NCBI GenBank assembly: GCA_902492455.1
Contig: CABULH010000009.1
Coordinates: 79,283 to 143,282, forward strand
DNA length: 64,000 nt
Direction of reading: 5' to 3'
Origin: an uncultured Oscillospiraceae bacterium
GTDB lineage: Bacteria > Bacillota > Clostridia > Oscillospirales > Acutalibacteraceae
How positions within the stretch are numbered: position 1 is the first letter of the stretch; each line of letters opens with the position of its first letter. Positions 25,961 through 34,658 of this stretch are shown piece by piece. The notes under the pieces were generated by a model, which was not told the DNA's origin, did not search any database, and worked only from the letters and a program-made list of their open reading frames with translations. Position numbers and translations under genes: made by a program.

Positions 25961-25999
25961 AAAAAGGGTACACCTCATTTGATGGGGTGTACCCTTTTT
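25961..25999 (+). terminator. Intrinsic terminator of the vat-like gene
   Basis: A 16-bp stem (25961-25976 with 25984-25999, one G-T pair) has A-rich left and T-rich right arms, so it can work in both directions. It closes the cargo unit. Confidence 0.85.
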
Positions 26000-26067
26000 G
26001 TCTGAACCGATGATGAATTTATGGAATATATTTTTACACTGAATTAAGAGAGATAGGAGGCGTTTAA

Positions 26068-27471
26068 ATGGGCGAATATATCCCGTTTACCAGAGAGGAT
26101 GTGGATCGGGCGTCGCAGACCAATCTGGAGGAATTCCTGCGCCGCAGAGGGGAGACGCTGAAACGCTCCGGAAGCGAGTGGCAGTGGGGCGAAGGCAGCA
26201 GCAAGGTGACGATCCGCCAGAACGAATGGTTCCATCAGTATGAGCTGGTGGGCGGGGACGCTATTGCTTTCGTCCGGCGATGGTACAACCTGAGTTTTCC
26301 GGAGACGGTCGCTTTTTTGCTGAGAGAACAGAACGCGGCGGTACCGGAGCCGATGGAGAGGACAGAGCATAAACCGAAGCAAAAAAAGAAAAACCCGTTC
26401 GCCCTGCCGCCTGCCCACAGCGATATGCGCCGGGTGTACGGGTATCTGCTCAATCAGCGGTTCATCGACCGGGCTGTGATTTCCTTTTTCGTCCATCATG
26501 ATATGCTTTATGAGGATGACAAATATCATAACGCCGTGTTCGTGGGCTATGACGAAAAAGGCGTCGCCCGTCATGCCCATAAGCGCAGCACCTATTCCGG
26601 CAGCGATTTCAAAGGCAATGTGGAGAGCAGTCAGCCCGAATACAGCTTCCATTTGATCGGCAGCAGCGACCGGCTGTATGTATTTGAAGCACCGGTGGAT
26701 ATGCTGTCGTATATCACCCTGCATCCGGATGGATGGCAGAAACACAGCTATGTGGCCCTATGCTGTGCAGGAATGCAGGCAACGGCCTATCAGGCGCAGC
26801 AAAATACTCATATACGGGAAGTGGTGGTCTGCACTGACTATGACGAGGCGGGCACCGAAGCATATTACCGTATCAAGGAGGCGCTGGTCGAAAACGATAG
26901 GATTACCGTGCGGCGGGAACACTCCCGCTTCAAGGATTGGAATGAGGACATCCGGGCGCAGCATGGTCTCACGCCCATAGCTGGCTGTGAGCATCCCCGA
27001 ATAGAATGCATGCGGGAACTGTGCGGACAGATCCTCGCCGGCAGCCTGCCAACCTGTCCCGCAAAACCGCTGGAGGAGCTGCGGAAAAAAGTTGAAACAC
27101 TGGCCGGAACCCCTGCCGGCAACCAACTGGAGATACAGGAGCAAGCCTGCGCATTGGCAGGTCTTGCTCTTTCTTTTTGCCGCCAGCGAATGCGGCAGAT
27201 CGGTATCGTATGGCAGCCGGAACAGCTGGTGCGGCGGATAATGTACCCATACCAGCCCCATCGGGACCATATCGGATACCACAGCCGCATCCGGGAGCTG
27301 GAAGACTGTATGCAAGGCATTCTCCGGCAGTTTGGCGTGGACCGAATCTATACCGAATCGGAGCTGAAGCAGGAGATGAGCCAGACGCTGGATCTGGCGC
27401 TGCATTGCCTGCGCCTGCACACATTTTTGGAACTCCAAACGCCGGAACAGGCAGCTATGCTCGCCATGTAA
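26068..27471 (+). CDS. DUF3991 and TOPRIM domain protein (primase-like)
   Basis: This 467-residue protein has the N-terminal zinc-finger-like/DUF3991 region of mobile primases (LEEFLRRRGETLKRSGSEWQ, residues 18-37, then GGDAIAFVRRWYNLSFPETV). A TOPRIM domain follows, with the FEAPVDMLS motif near residue 210 and DYDEAG at 257-262. TOPRIM binds metal for phosphoryl transfer in primases and topoisomerases. In conjugative elements such proteins (TraP-like) are thought to prime the transferred strand or process DNA ends. The C-terminal 150 residues are helical. It starts with a GATAGGAGG site between the cargo gene and VirD4. Confidence 0.85.
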   Translation: MGEYIPFTREDVDRASQTNLEEFLRRRGETLKRSGSEWQWGEGSSKVTIRQNEWFHQYELVGGDAIAFVRRWYNLSFPETVAFLLREQNAAVPEPMERTEHKPKQKKKNPFALPPAHSDMRRVYGYLLNQRFIDRAVISFFVHHDMLYEDDKYHNAVFVGYDEKGVARHAHKRSTYSGSDFKGNVESSQPEYSFHLIGSSDRLYVFEAPVDMLSYITLHPDGWQKHSYVALCCAGMQATAYQAQQNTHIREVVVCTDYDEAGTEAYYRIKEALVENDRITVRREHSRFKDWNEDIRAQHGLTPIAGCEHPRIECMRELCGQILAGSLPTCPAKPLEELRKKVETLAGTPAGNQLEIQEQACALAGLALSFCRQRMRQIGIVWQPEQLVRRIMYPYQPHRDHIGYHSRIRELEDCMQGILRQFGVDRIYTESELKQEMSQTLDLALHCLRLHTFLELQTPEQAAMLAM

Positions 27472-27498
27472 TTACTCAATCAGATAGGAGGGGAAGCT

Positions 27499-29379
27499 AT
27501 GCCGCAAATCGGAATCTTAATCCTGGTCGCCTTGGGAATGTTCGCCGTCCTGGGCACGGTTTCTCTACTGGCACATGTATATAACCTGGACAACATCAAA
27601 AATAAAACGGTGGGCAACGGCCAGCATGGAACCGCCCGTTGGGCGACCAAGGCGGAAATCCGCTCCATGTATCAGCGTGTCCCGTTTACGCCAAAGCAAT
27701 GGCGGCAGGGAAAAAACCTGCCCACAGAGCAGGGGATCGTGGTCGGCTGCACCGACAGCAAGGCCGGCACCATCGCCATGATTGATACCGGGGACGTTCA
27801 CGCCCTGATGATCGGCGCGGCCGGCGTCGGAAAAACCGCCTATTGGCTGTACCCCTGCATCGAGTACGCCTGTGCCACCGGGATGTCGTTTTTATCCACC
27901 GATACCAAGGGGGATATTGTCCGAAACTATGGACGGATCGCCAGGGACTGCTATGGCTATAAGGTATCGGTCATTGATTTGCGCAACCCGACGCGTAGCA
28001 ACGGGAACAATCTGCTCCATCTGGTCAACAAGTATATGGATTTATACCAGGCCAATCCGGATACTCTGCTCTACAAGGCCAAAGCGGAGAAGTATGCCAA
28101 GATCATCGCCAAGACCATCATCATGGCGGGAGGCGATTCGGCCAACTATGGGCAGAACGCCTATTTTTACGATGCGGCAGAAGGGATTCTGTGCGCCACG
28201 CTCCTCTTGGTAGCGGAATTCTGTGCGCCGGAAAAGCGGCATATAGTGTCGGTATTCAAGGTGATTCAGGAATTGTTGGCGCCCTCGGCCAAAAAGGGAA
28301 AGAATCAGTTTCAACAGCTCATAGAACTGCTTCCAAGCGATCACAAAGCTAAATGGTTCGCAGGCGCCGCACTAAATTCCGCCGAACAGTCGATGGCCAG
28401 TGTCATGAGTACGGCCCTCTCTCGTTTGAATGCCTTCCTCGACAGCGAACTGGAACAACTCCTATGCTTCGACACCGAGATTGACGCGGAAATCTTCTGC
28501 AATCAAAAGTCGGCGGTATTCCTCATCATGCCGGAGGAAGATCCGAATACCTTCTTTATGGTGTCACTGCTCATCCAGCAGCTGTACCGGGAAATCCTGG
28601 CGGTTGCGGACGAAAACGGCGGCAAGCTCCAAAACCGTTGTGTCTTCTTTTGCGATGAGTACGGCACCCTCCCAAAGATAGAAAGCGCCGAGATGATGTT
28701 CAGTGCTTCTCGAAGTCGCCGCCTGCAGATCGTCCCGATCATCCAATCCTTCAGTCAGCTGGAAAAAAACTACGGGAAGGAAGGGGCGGAAATCATTATA
28801 GACAATACCCAGCTCACCATCTTCGGCGGGTTCGCGCCCAACAGCAGTTCCGCCGAAGTTTTATCCAAAGCCCTGGGCAGTCGGACGGTCCAGACCGGCT
28901 CGGTCAGTCAGGGGCGGAACGATCCATCTCAGTCTATTCAGATGATTGAACGGCCGCTCCTTACGGCGGATGAACTGAAGACCCTGCCGAAAGGCCGTTT
29001 TGTGGTGATGAAAACCGGATACCATCCCATGCAGGTCAACCTCAAGCTGTTTTTCAAGTGGGGGATTACCTTTGACGGTGAGCCATACATGGTGGAAGAT
29101 CGGGGAAACCGGAAGGTCGCCTATGCGGACAGAGCCGAAATTGAGGAGGCAATTATGAAGAAATACCGCCCTGATCGGGAAGCAGAAGAACCGCCTGCCA
29201 GGGCAGTCTCTTCTGCTGGCGGTATCCAGGCATCAGAACGGAATGATCCGCAGGGAAAAAGCCGGGCCAGAAGCGGCGGCGCCAGGCTGTACGGCGGTCC
29301 GCGGGAAATCCAGGAAACGTCTCCGCCTGTTTCTCGCCCGCCTAAGCCGGAGGCGAAGGCCGATGGGCAGGCTCGATAA
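27499..29379 (+). CDS. VirD4/TraG-type coupling protein
   Basis: This 626-residue ATPase recruits the relaxase-DNA complex to the conjugation channel. An N-terminal membrane segment (residues 5-27) anchors it. Walker A is GAAGVGKT at 106-113, and the Walker B region is CVFFCDEYGTLP with D386-E387. LSTDTKGDIVRNYG and the late NTQLTIFGGFAPNSSSAEVL are typical of the VirD4-like proteins of Clostridia elements. Only one clear membrane helix is seen, fewer than the two usual in Gram-negative relatives. The C-terminus is basic and disordered. It has a TAGGAGGGG site and overlaps the next gene by 17 bases. Confidence 0.93.
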   Translation: MPQIGILILVALGMFAVLGTVSLLAHVYNLDNIKNKTVGNGQHGTARWATKAEIRSMYQRVPFTPKQWRQGKNLPTEQGIVVGCTDSKAGTIAMIDTGDVHALMIGAAGVGKTAYWLYPCIEYACATGMSFLSTDTKGDIVRNYGRIARDCYGYKVSVIDLRNPTRSNGNNLLHLVNKYMDLYQANPDTLLYKAKAEKYAKIIAKTIIMAGGDSANYGQNAYFYDAAEGILCATLLLVAEFCAPEKRHIVSVFKVIQELLAPSAKKGKNQFQQLIELLPSDHKAKWFAGAALNSAEQSMASVMSTALSRLNAFLDSELEQLLCFDTEIDAEIFCNQKSAVFLIMPEEDPNTFFMVSLLIQQLYREILAVADENGGKLQNRCVFFCDEYGTLPKIESAEMMFSASRSRRLQIVPIIQSFSQLEKNYGKEGAEIIIDNTQLTIFGGFAPNSSSAEVLSKALGSRTVQTGSVSQGRNDPSQSIQMIERPLLTADELKTLPKGRFVVMKTGYHPMQVNLKLFFKWGITFDGEPYMVEDRGNRKVAYADRAEIEEAIMKKYRPDREAEEPPARAVSSAGGIQASERNDPQGKSRARSGGARLYGGPREIQETSPPVSRPPKPEAKADGQAR

Positions 29380-29623
29380 GCTGTACAAATCCGATGTGCC
29401 TCACCGGGCGGTAGCGGTGTATCTGTATCTGGCGGATCGGGCCAATAGGGAGGGGCAATGCTGGCCGGCTATTCCCACGATTGCCGATGAGCTGCATCTG
29501 TCGGTCAGCACCGTCAAACGCGCCCTCCACGATCTGCGCAAAGCAGGGCTGCTCATCACCGAGCAGCGGTATCGGCAGAAAGGCGGAAAATCCAGCCTGC
29601 TGTACACACTTCAACAAGGCTGA
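29363..29623 (+). CDS. Small helix-turn-helix protein
   Basis: This 86-residue protein starts at an ATG within the end of VirD4, after GGAGGCGAA. The frame is open upstream to 29243 but that part is only VirD4 sequence. The segment CWPAIPTIADELHLSVSTVK followed by RALHDLRKAGLL is an HTH_36/winged-helix DNA-binding domain like those of replication initiators and GntR-like proteins. It probably regulates the element. It is the last recognisable gene of the conjugative element. Confidence 0.8.
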   Translation: MGRLDKLYKSDVPHRAVAVYLYLADRANREGQCWPAIPTIADELHLSVSTVKRALHDLRKAGLLITEQRYRQKGGKSSLLYTLQQG

Positions 29624-29929
29624 CGCGCTGAAAAACCACCTATCCGCCAAGGGGCCTTTGCGCCCTTTTGGTGGACGGTGGTACCGTCCACGATGACCGG
29701 AGAAAGGGAACCTCCCATCAGAAGATCTTTATACAACAGAAAAGGGGAGAATCATGTGAAGCTATCCTCCGCCGTATGATGCTGAAGGACACTGGGGACA
29801 ATAGTAACCCCCGGCAATATCCACGGGCCTTACTGGAGTTTTTTGAGCAAACTGATGCCGACGCTTCTTACACTGGTATTTCTGATGTCCTATCTTTTCT
29901 GTAGTGATAAAAGTCCTTGCCTGATCTGC
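29624..29929. other. Junction region between conjugative element and chromosome
   Basis: There is no convincing gene. A perfect 9-bp hairpin (29671-29691, arms GTGGACGGT and ACCGTCCAC) sits early in it. An open frame at 29668-29904 has no recognisable product. To its right gene direction flips and the content changes to sugar metabolism, so the right end of the element probably lies here. No attachment repeat can be recognised because the left end is outside the window. Confidence 0.45.
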
Positions 29930-30931
29930 TTAGGGCAAATTATAAAATTCCAGGCGAAGCTTCATGGTTTTGGTTTCCCATGGAGCAAGTCGTCCAATGG
30001 TGGCGTTCTTCCGCTCCTCTGCCCGTCCTAGATTATGGGTGTTAGCGGGTTCGATCCCTAGTACATATTCTCCGCAGCGCATACATTTCCACTGCAGCAT
30101 CAGTGGCAGGGAATCTGCGGACCAGCTGACTCCCACGCCAAACCCCAAGACGGGATTACACAGCCGGACATGTGTATAGCCGCCGCAGGCGGGAATCCGG
30201 TGCAGCAGGAGCTGATTCTCGCCCTCATCTGAGGGATCGCAAAAGCTATTGCCCACTTCCGGCGAAACGGGCGCGTCCTGACAGGATGACCGGGTGCCCA
30301 TTGGCAATTCTAGCAGCAGTTCCTTGCTGAGGAAGGGATAGCCGAAGTTCATATGATACAGCAGCATGTATTCCATGGACCGAGAGGTACAGTTGGTCAG
30401 TCGATCCGTCAGGGTCAGTTTGGCCGAGCCTACCGGCGAACTGATGGTGCGGCGCATCTCCAGCACATGACCGGAGAAACGCGTTTCCCGGATCACGCCG
30501 CTGACCTCCAGCACATCGTCCTCCGTTACCCGTCCCGCGCACTGCTCTCCAGGAATCGAGTGGTAGCGACCGTGGATGGGCTGCCATATATTTTCGTCGC
30601 GATTGGCGGCTCCCGTGGATAGCAGGCCGCAGGTGTACAGCATCCCCGCGGGAAAGGTATGCAGGAAATCCGATTCAAAGGGATGATAGGCATAAGGAGA
30701 CTGATGGCCGTTTTTGGATAAATAATGAATGTTGACCCCACGATAGGTCAGTTCACCGATATCCAGGCCTGTGTCGGCCATGACCTTGTAAGTAAGTCCG
30801 CCGCCGGTGCGTACCTCGTATACTGCGGTGCCCTTGGCTTTTCCTTCATCGAAAATCATCCTGTCCACCCCGTACATCTGTGATGGACAGCCTAAAAACC
30901 GGCCGCGGGCTTCTTTATCTGGAAGATACAT
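29930..30931 (-). CDS. DUF4432 family protein (aldose 1-epimerase-like)
   Basis: This 333-residue soluble protein of the galactose mutarotase-like superfamily begins MYLPDKEARGRFLGCPSQMYG. Conserved stretches include ADTGLDIGELTYRGVNIHYL, MEYMLLYHMNFGYP and VLGIEPANTH. DUF4432 proteins sit in sugar operons and are thought to bind or epimerise hexose or sugar-acid rings. It is the last gene of the minus-strand operon that begins with the amidohydrolase at 35687 and lies 42 bases after the transporter gene. The substrate cannot be told from sequence. Confidence 0.85.
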   Translation of the reverse strand: MYLPDKEARGRFLGCPSQMYGVDRMIFDEGKAKGTAVYEVRTGGGLTYKVMADTGLDIGELTYRGVNIHYLSKNGHQSPYAYHPFESDFLHTFPAGMLYTCGLLSTGAANRDENIWQPIHGRYHSIPGEQCAGRVTEDDVLEVSGVIRETRFSGHVLEMRRTISSPVGSAKLTLTDRLTNCTSRSMEYMLLYHMNFGYPFLSKELLLELPMGTRSSCQDAPVSPEVGNSFCDPSDEGENQLLLHRIPACGGYTHVRLCNPVLGFGVGVSWSADSLPLMLQWKCMRCGEYVLGIEPANTHNLGRAEERKNATIGRLAPWETKTMKLRLEFYNLP

Positions 30932-30973
30932 CAGCTCATTCTCCCTCTGTTAAAATAGGCCTCTTGGAACCCT

Positions 30974-31855
30974 TTACAGGGACATAAAGACGATAGACGC
31001 TATTGCGATTAGCATGCTCATCATTGTTTCCTGCCGCGGCTTTTCCCGATACATCAGCAGGGCCGTCAGCGTGATGATGATTAGCATGCAGGATTGGGTC
31101 AAAGGGAACTGGACCGAGGCCGGCAGATAGTAGCCTAGACGGTAGTTCAACACCGAAGCCCCGGCGTTGCAGAGACCAATGGCAGCCGCTCGGGATAGAT
31201 TGCCCAAGGAGCAGGTGACGGCTATATCATGCACGTCAAAATGAGGGGATTGCTGAATGATGACGGCCACCGCAGTTAAAAAATAGAAAAAATAGTATAG
31301 CGCGACATAATCCACAGCGTATTCCGGTTGGGAATGGGCCTGCGCCACCTTGGAAACGGTGTACAGAGCGCCGTTGAGCATCAATATCAGCAGACAGCAC
31401 AGCAAAAATTTGGTCGAAAAGGCCAGCGATTTTTTCTGTTTTATCAGTAGGGGCACAAAGGAGAGAAAAATCAGCAGTATACTGATGATTTTATGGACGG
31501 TCACAGCCTCCTGCAGAAAGAGAAAGCCATAGAGCGTAGGGATCAGCACACCACCCATCACGCAGGCCATGGAGATGATCGCCAGCGGTCCCAGACCGGC
31601 CGCGGCGGCTTTCAGGCTAGAGAACACCCAAAAGAAGATGCCGAAGCCAATGGACAGAAACAGTGTCAGCAGAGTGTGATGCAGCTGAAAGCCCTTGAGG
31701 ATAAACAAAGCGACAAACACGGCGCAGCCGGAGACCAGATTCATAAATGCCATTTGAAATCGGCCGGTGCCGGCGGAAACCTGATATGATTTGATGAACA
31801 GCGTGTCGATAGAGTACAGGGTGATTACGCCCAGAAGCAGCAATAGGGGAGTCAT
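30974..31855 (-). CDS. DMT-superfamily (EamA-like) transporter
   Basis: This 293-residue membrane protein has about ten hydrophobic helices in two halves (residues 1-140 and 150-290), the EamA/DMT layout. It starts MTPLLLLLGVITLYSIDTLF behind AAGAAGGAA and has very few charged residues outside loops. In this operon it may bring in or export the sugar, polyol or an intermediate handled by the neighbouring isomerase and oxidoreductase. DMT proteins have many substrates, so this is positional inference. Confidence 0.82.
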   Translation of the reverse strand: MTPLLLLLGVITLYSIDTLFIKSYQVSAGTGRFQMAFMNLVSGCAVFVALFILKGFQLHHTLLTLFLSIGFGIFFWVFSSLKAAAAGLGPLAIISMACVMGGVLIPTLYGFLFLQEAVTVHKIISILLIFLSFVPLLIKQKKSLAFSTKFLLCCLLILMLNGALYTVSKVAQAHSQPEYAVDYVALYYFFYFLTAVAVIIQQSPHFDVHDIAVTCSLGNLSRAAAIGLCNAGASVLNYRLGYYLPASVQFPLTQSCMLIIITLTALLMYREKPRQETMMSMLIAIASIVFMSL

Positions 31856-31930
31856 ACAGCGGGTTCCTTCTTTTTTGGAGTGATTTGGCCGGCCGCCGGC
31901 CCTTTACTCGCCGAGAGGATGGGAAGCCAG

Positions 31931-33316
31931 CTAGAGCTTGATGACGGAAAGCCCTAATATCTCTCCAAAATACGCCAGTTGTTCCAGGGAGGCATCGTAT
32001 ACCAGGGAGCTGTGATGCGTCACGCCCGCCCGGCTGACGGCTTCCAAAAAGTCTGCGACGGGCATGGAGGGTTTCAGCCAGCCCCGCACTTCTCCGGCGA
32101 AAGTATCCTCTTCCGGCTCCAGCACGGTCACCGGTGCCAGCAATAGATGATAGCGGTCCGCATCCCGGAAGATGTTGACAAAGATCGCCTCGCCGCCCCG
32201 GTAGCAGGCGGAGCCCACGATGGGATTTTCGGCTTCGCCGTAGGAGTAGACAATCTCTCGCAGCTCCGGTTTGCCGGAGGTTAGCCGATAGTTGATCTCG
32301 GCAAAATGGCTGATGAACAAGGCATTCCCCTTCCAATCGGGGCAGAAGATTTCAACAAAGGACGTGTCGGGAAAGCTGCGCAGCAGGGCGCCGGTGACGG
32401 CGGCTGTCAGCAGATCCCCCTCCCCAGCATAGCCGATGCCTCGGGCCAGAGCCTTGCAGGCCTCCATAAAGGGCATGATGTCCAGGCCGCTTTCCGGACG
32501 TATTTCCAAAAAATTGACGGAAAAAGCCGCCAGCCGGTGACGGTCAATCCAATGTCGGACGGCCAGGCAGTTTCTCACTGTCCGACGATGACTTTCAGGG
32601 GGGAAAGGTTGCAGTACGGAGCAAGCCGCCAGATCGGCGATGATTTCCGCTTCGATCTCATCTTCCGTCACGGCATCTTTCAGGGCTTGAAGTTCCCGCC
32701 CATCAGCATGGAGGACCGTGACGCCGAAACGGTCGGCCAATTCGCTGTCGGAGATTTGAAAGTCCCCCATTCCCGGGAAGCTGCCGCCGATGGAACCTAC
32801 CTTGGAGCCTGCCAGGGAGCGGGCCGCGGCGGCGGCCTTGGCAAAGCCGATCACCCGGTCTAGGACGGAGGACTGGCGGTAGTGGCCGGCGGCGATGGCG
32901 TAGGGCTTTCCGCTGCGCCGTAGCAGATTGCACATGTCCATCACCCCGTGAATACCATGGCAGTAGTTGATTTCCGCCGGCTGCTGGAGAAAGCCGAAAT
33001 CCTCTGTTTCGGTGGTGTCCAGCACCACCACCGGCAGGTTGGTGCCGGACAATGCCTCCGTACATTCCAGAGATGGGGAATAGGCCATATGTACGGTGAC
33101 GATGCAGTCCGCCCCCGCCTGTTCAAAGTGAGAGACAGCATTCTGGAATTCTCGGCTCAGACGACAGAAGGGGGATCGGACGACCTGGACGTCCTTGCTT
33201 TCTAATTCCTGTGCTAGAATATCATAAAAGGGTTCCAGGCGCTGACGGGATGTGGAACCATGATCATCGTACAGGGCGATGTACAGCGGCAGCAATCCGA
33301 TTTTAACCGGTGTCAT
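31931..33316 (-). CDS. L-fucose/L-arabinose isomerase family protein
   Basis: I place the start at 33316 (MTPVKIGLLPLYIALYDDHG) because GAGGAGG precedes it by seven bases. The frame runs on to 33376. The 461-residue protein has the N-terminal Rossmann-like domain of the AraA/FucI group (LPVVVLDTTETEDFG, GKVGSIGGSFPGMGDF-like segment). A central domain and a C-terminal beta-rich domain follow (VTHHSSLVYDASLEQL). The family converts aldoses to ketoses with Mn2+. It could be a divergent isomerase for an unusual sugar. It is co-transcribed with a Gfo/Idh oxidoreductase and an amidohydrolase, hinting at sugar acid or polyol breakdown. Confidence 0.85.
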   Translation of the reverse strand: MTPVKIGLLPLYIALYDDHGSTSRQRLEPFYDILAQELESKDVQVVRSPFCRLSREFQNAVSHFEQAGADCIVTVHMAYSPSLECTEALSGTNLPVVVLDTTETEDFGFLQQPAEINYCHGIHGVMDMCNLLRRSGKPYAIAAGHYRQSSVLDRVIGFAKAAAAARSLAGSKVGSIGGSFPGMGDFQISDSELADRFGVTVLHADGRELQALKDAVTEDEIEAEIIADLAACSVLQPFPPESHRRTVRNCLAVRHWIDRHRLAAFSVNFLEIRPESGLDIMPFMEACKALARGIGYAGEGDLLTAAVTGALLRSFPDTSFVEIFCPDWKGNALFISHFAEINYRLTSGKPELREIVYSYGEAENPIVGSACYRGGEAIFVNIFRDADRYHLLLAPVTVLEPEEDTFAGEVRGWLKPSMPVADFLEAVSRAGVTHHSSLVYDASLEQLAYFGEILGLSVIKL

Positions 33317-33348
33317 AGGGTATTCCTCCTCAATCTTTACCAATCTGC

Positions 33349-34602
33349 TTAAAACGCCAGCCCGGCCTCCGTCCAATCCTTTTCCGCCTGGGCATAGTCC
33401 TCGGGGGTGGGGATAAAGGGCCTGCTGCTACAAGGCATGTCGGACTGGCCGTTTTCATCCGGGAAGGGAGAAGCGGTGTCCTTTTCATACTGCTGACGAT
33501 CTTCCTCCTTGGTGAAATCGGGAATGCGGATTTCCACGCCGCCGTTTTGGGAGCTTCTGAGGGCACAGATAGCCACTGCCGACATCGTTACAGCGCGATA
33601 GACGTTGAAGAAGGGCTCGATATCCTCGGCCAGATAGCGGACAAAGTGGTGGCATACCCAGAAATCACCACCGCCGTGGGTGGCGCCGGCCGCGAGTGCG
33701 TTCAGCTTGGCGTCACCGTACCACTGGGTATCATAGGTGCTGCATAGATGATCCCCGTCGGGAACCTGCCAGCCGTTGTACTGCACCCGGACCTGATCCA
33801 GGGTGCCAGGGACATTCTGCACGTTTCCTTTTTCCCCGCAGATGCGGTACCAGTTGCCGTGACCGCCCCACGCCGCGCAGCCGGTGATCCGGGCCAGAGA
33901 GCCGTCGCTCATCTCGCACAGCATAATGGAAAGCAGATCCCGGCAGGCCCGGGCGGTGCCCTTCAGCACCTCTGGGTCAAAGACGGATTTGCAGTTGACC
34001 GCCCTGGGGAGATTGCCGGTGATATGTAAAATGGGAGCCAAGGCATGGGTTAAATAATATGTCCGGGGCAGCCAGTTGCGCCAGTGCAGCCGGCCGGGGG
34101 AGAGCTTATTGATATCCATGCGACTGGCCGGATGCACATACTCGCCTTCGCAATACAGTGCCCGGCCTAGCTTTCCGGAGGCATACAGCCGCTGCATCTC
34201 CAGGTTGCAGGAGAAAAAAGGATAGTTTTCCGCCAGCATATATTTACAGCCGGTGCGCTCCACTGTGCGGCACAGCTCCACACATTCGGCCATGGTCAGG
34301 GCCGGTGTGGTTTCGCTCAGCACATGGACGCCCTTTTCCATAGCCCGGAGGGCATAGGGGACATGCTCGCAGAAATAATTGGCTAAAACCACCGCGTCGA
34401 AGAGTCCGCTGTCGATAAAAGCATCGAAATCTGTAAAGACGGCCACGGAATCATCGAGAATAGCTTTGACGTTATCCAGGGATTTCGGTTTGAAATCGCA
34501 AACCGCCGTCACCCGGGCACCGTCGATCAGAGCAATGTTGTCAATAAAGGCTTTGCCGCGCAAAGTCCCCAGAACGCCGATCCGTATATCCTTTTTATTC
34601 AT
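33349..34602 (-). CDS. Gfo/Idh/MocA family oxidoreductase
   Basis: I start it at 34602 (MNKKDIRIGVLGTLRGKAFI) after AAAGGATGG. The frame extends to 34674. The 417-residue protein has an N-terminal NAD(P)-binding Rossmann domain (IGVLGTLRGKAF, a variant of GxGxxG) and the C-terminal alpha/beta domain of this family. The usual EKP motif is replaced by SETTP in HVLSETTPALTMAEC, so the catalytic Lys is missing at that place. It may work differently or bind without reducing. Family members oxidise sugar or inositol hydroxyl groups. It sits 32 bases upstream of the isomerase gene. Confidence 0.85.
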   Translation of the reverse strand: MNKKDIRIGVLGTLRGKAFIDNIALIDGARVTAVCDFKPKSLDNVKAILDDSVAVFTDFDAFIDSGLFDAVVLANYFCEHVPYALRAMEKGVHVLSETTPALTMAECVELCRTVERTGCKYMLAENYPFFSCNLEMQRLYASGKLGRALYCEGEYVHPASRMDINKLSPGRLHWRNWLPRTYYLTHALAPILHITGNLPRAVNCKSVFDPEVLKGTARACRDLLSIMLCEMSDGSLARITGCAAWGGHGNWYRICGEKGNVQNVPGTLDQVRVQYNGWQVPDGDHLCSTYDTQWYGDAKLNALAAGATHGGGDFWVCHHFVRYLAEDIEPFFNVYRAVTMSAVAICALRSSQNGGVEIRIPDFTKEEDRQQYEKDTASPFPDENGQSDMPCSSRPFIPTPEDYAQAEKDWTEAGLAF

Positions 34603-34658
34603 AGTAAACCATCCTTTCTTCTTATCGCGCCCACAGGGGTGCTGCCAACGGTTGTTTG

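Noticed and set aside
29668..29904. 78-codon open frame in the junction region
   Set aside because: The start lies inside a hairpin arm, there is no ribosome-binding site, and the product matches nothing I know.
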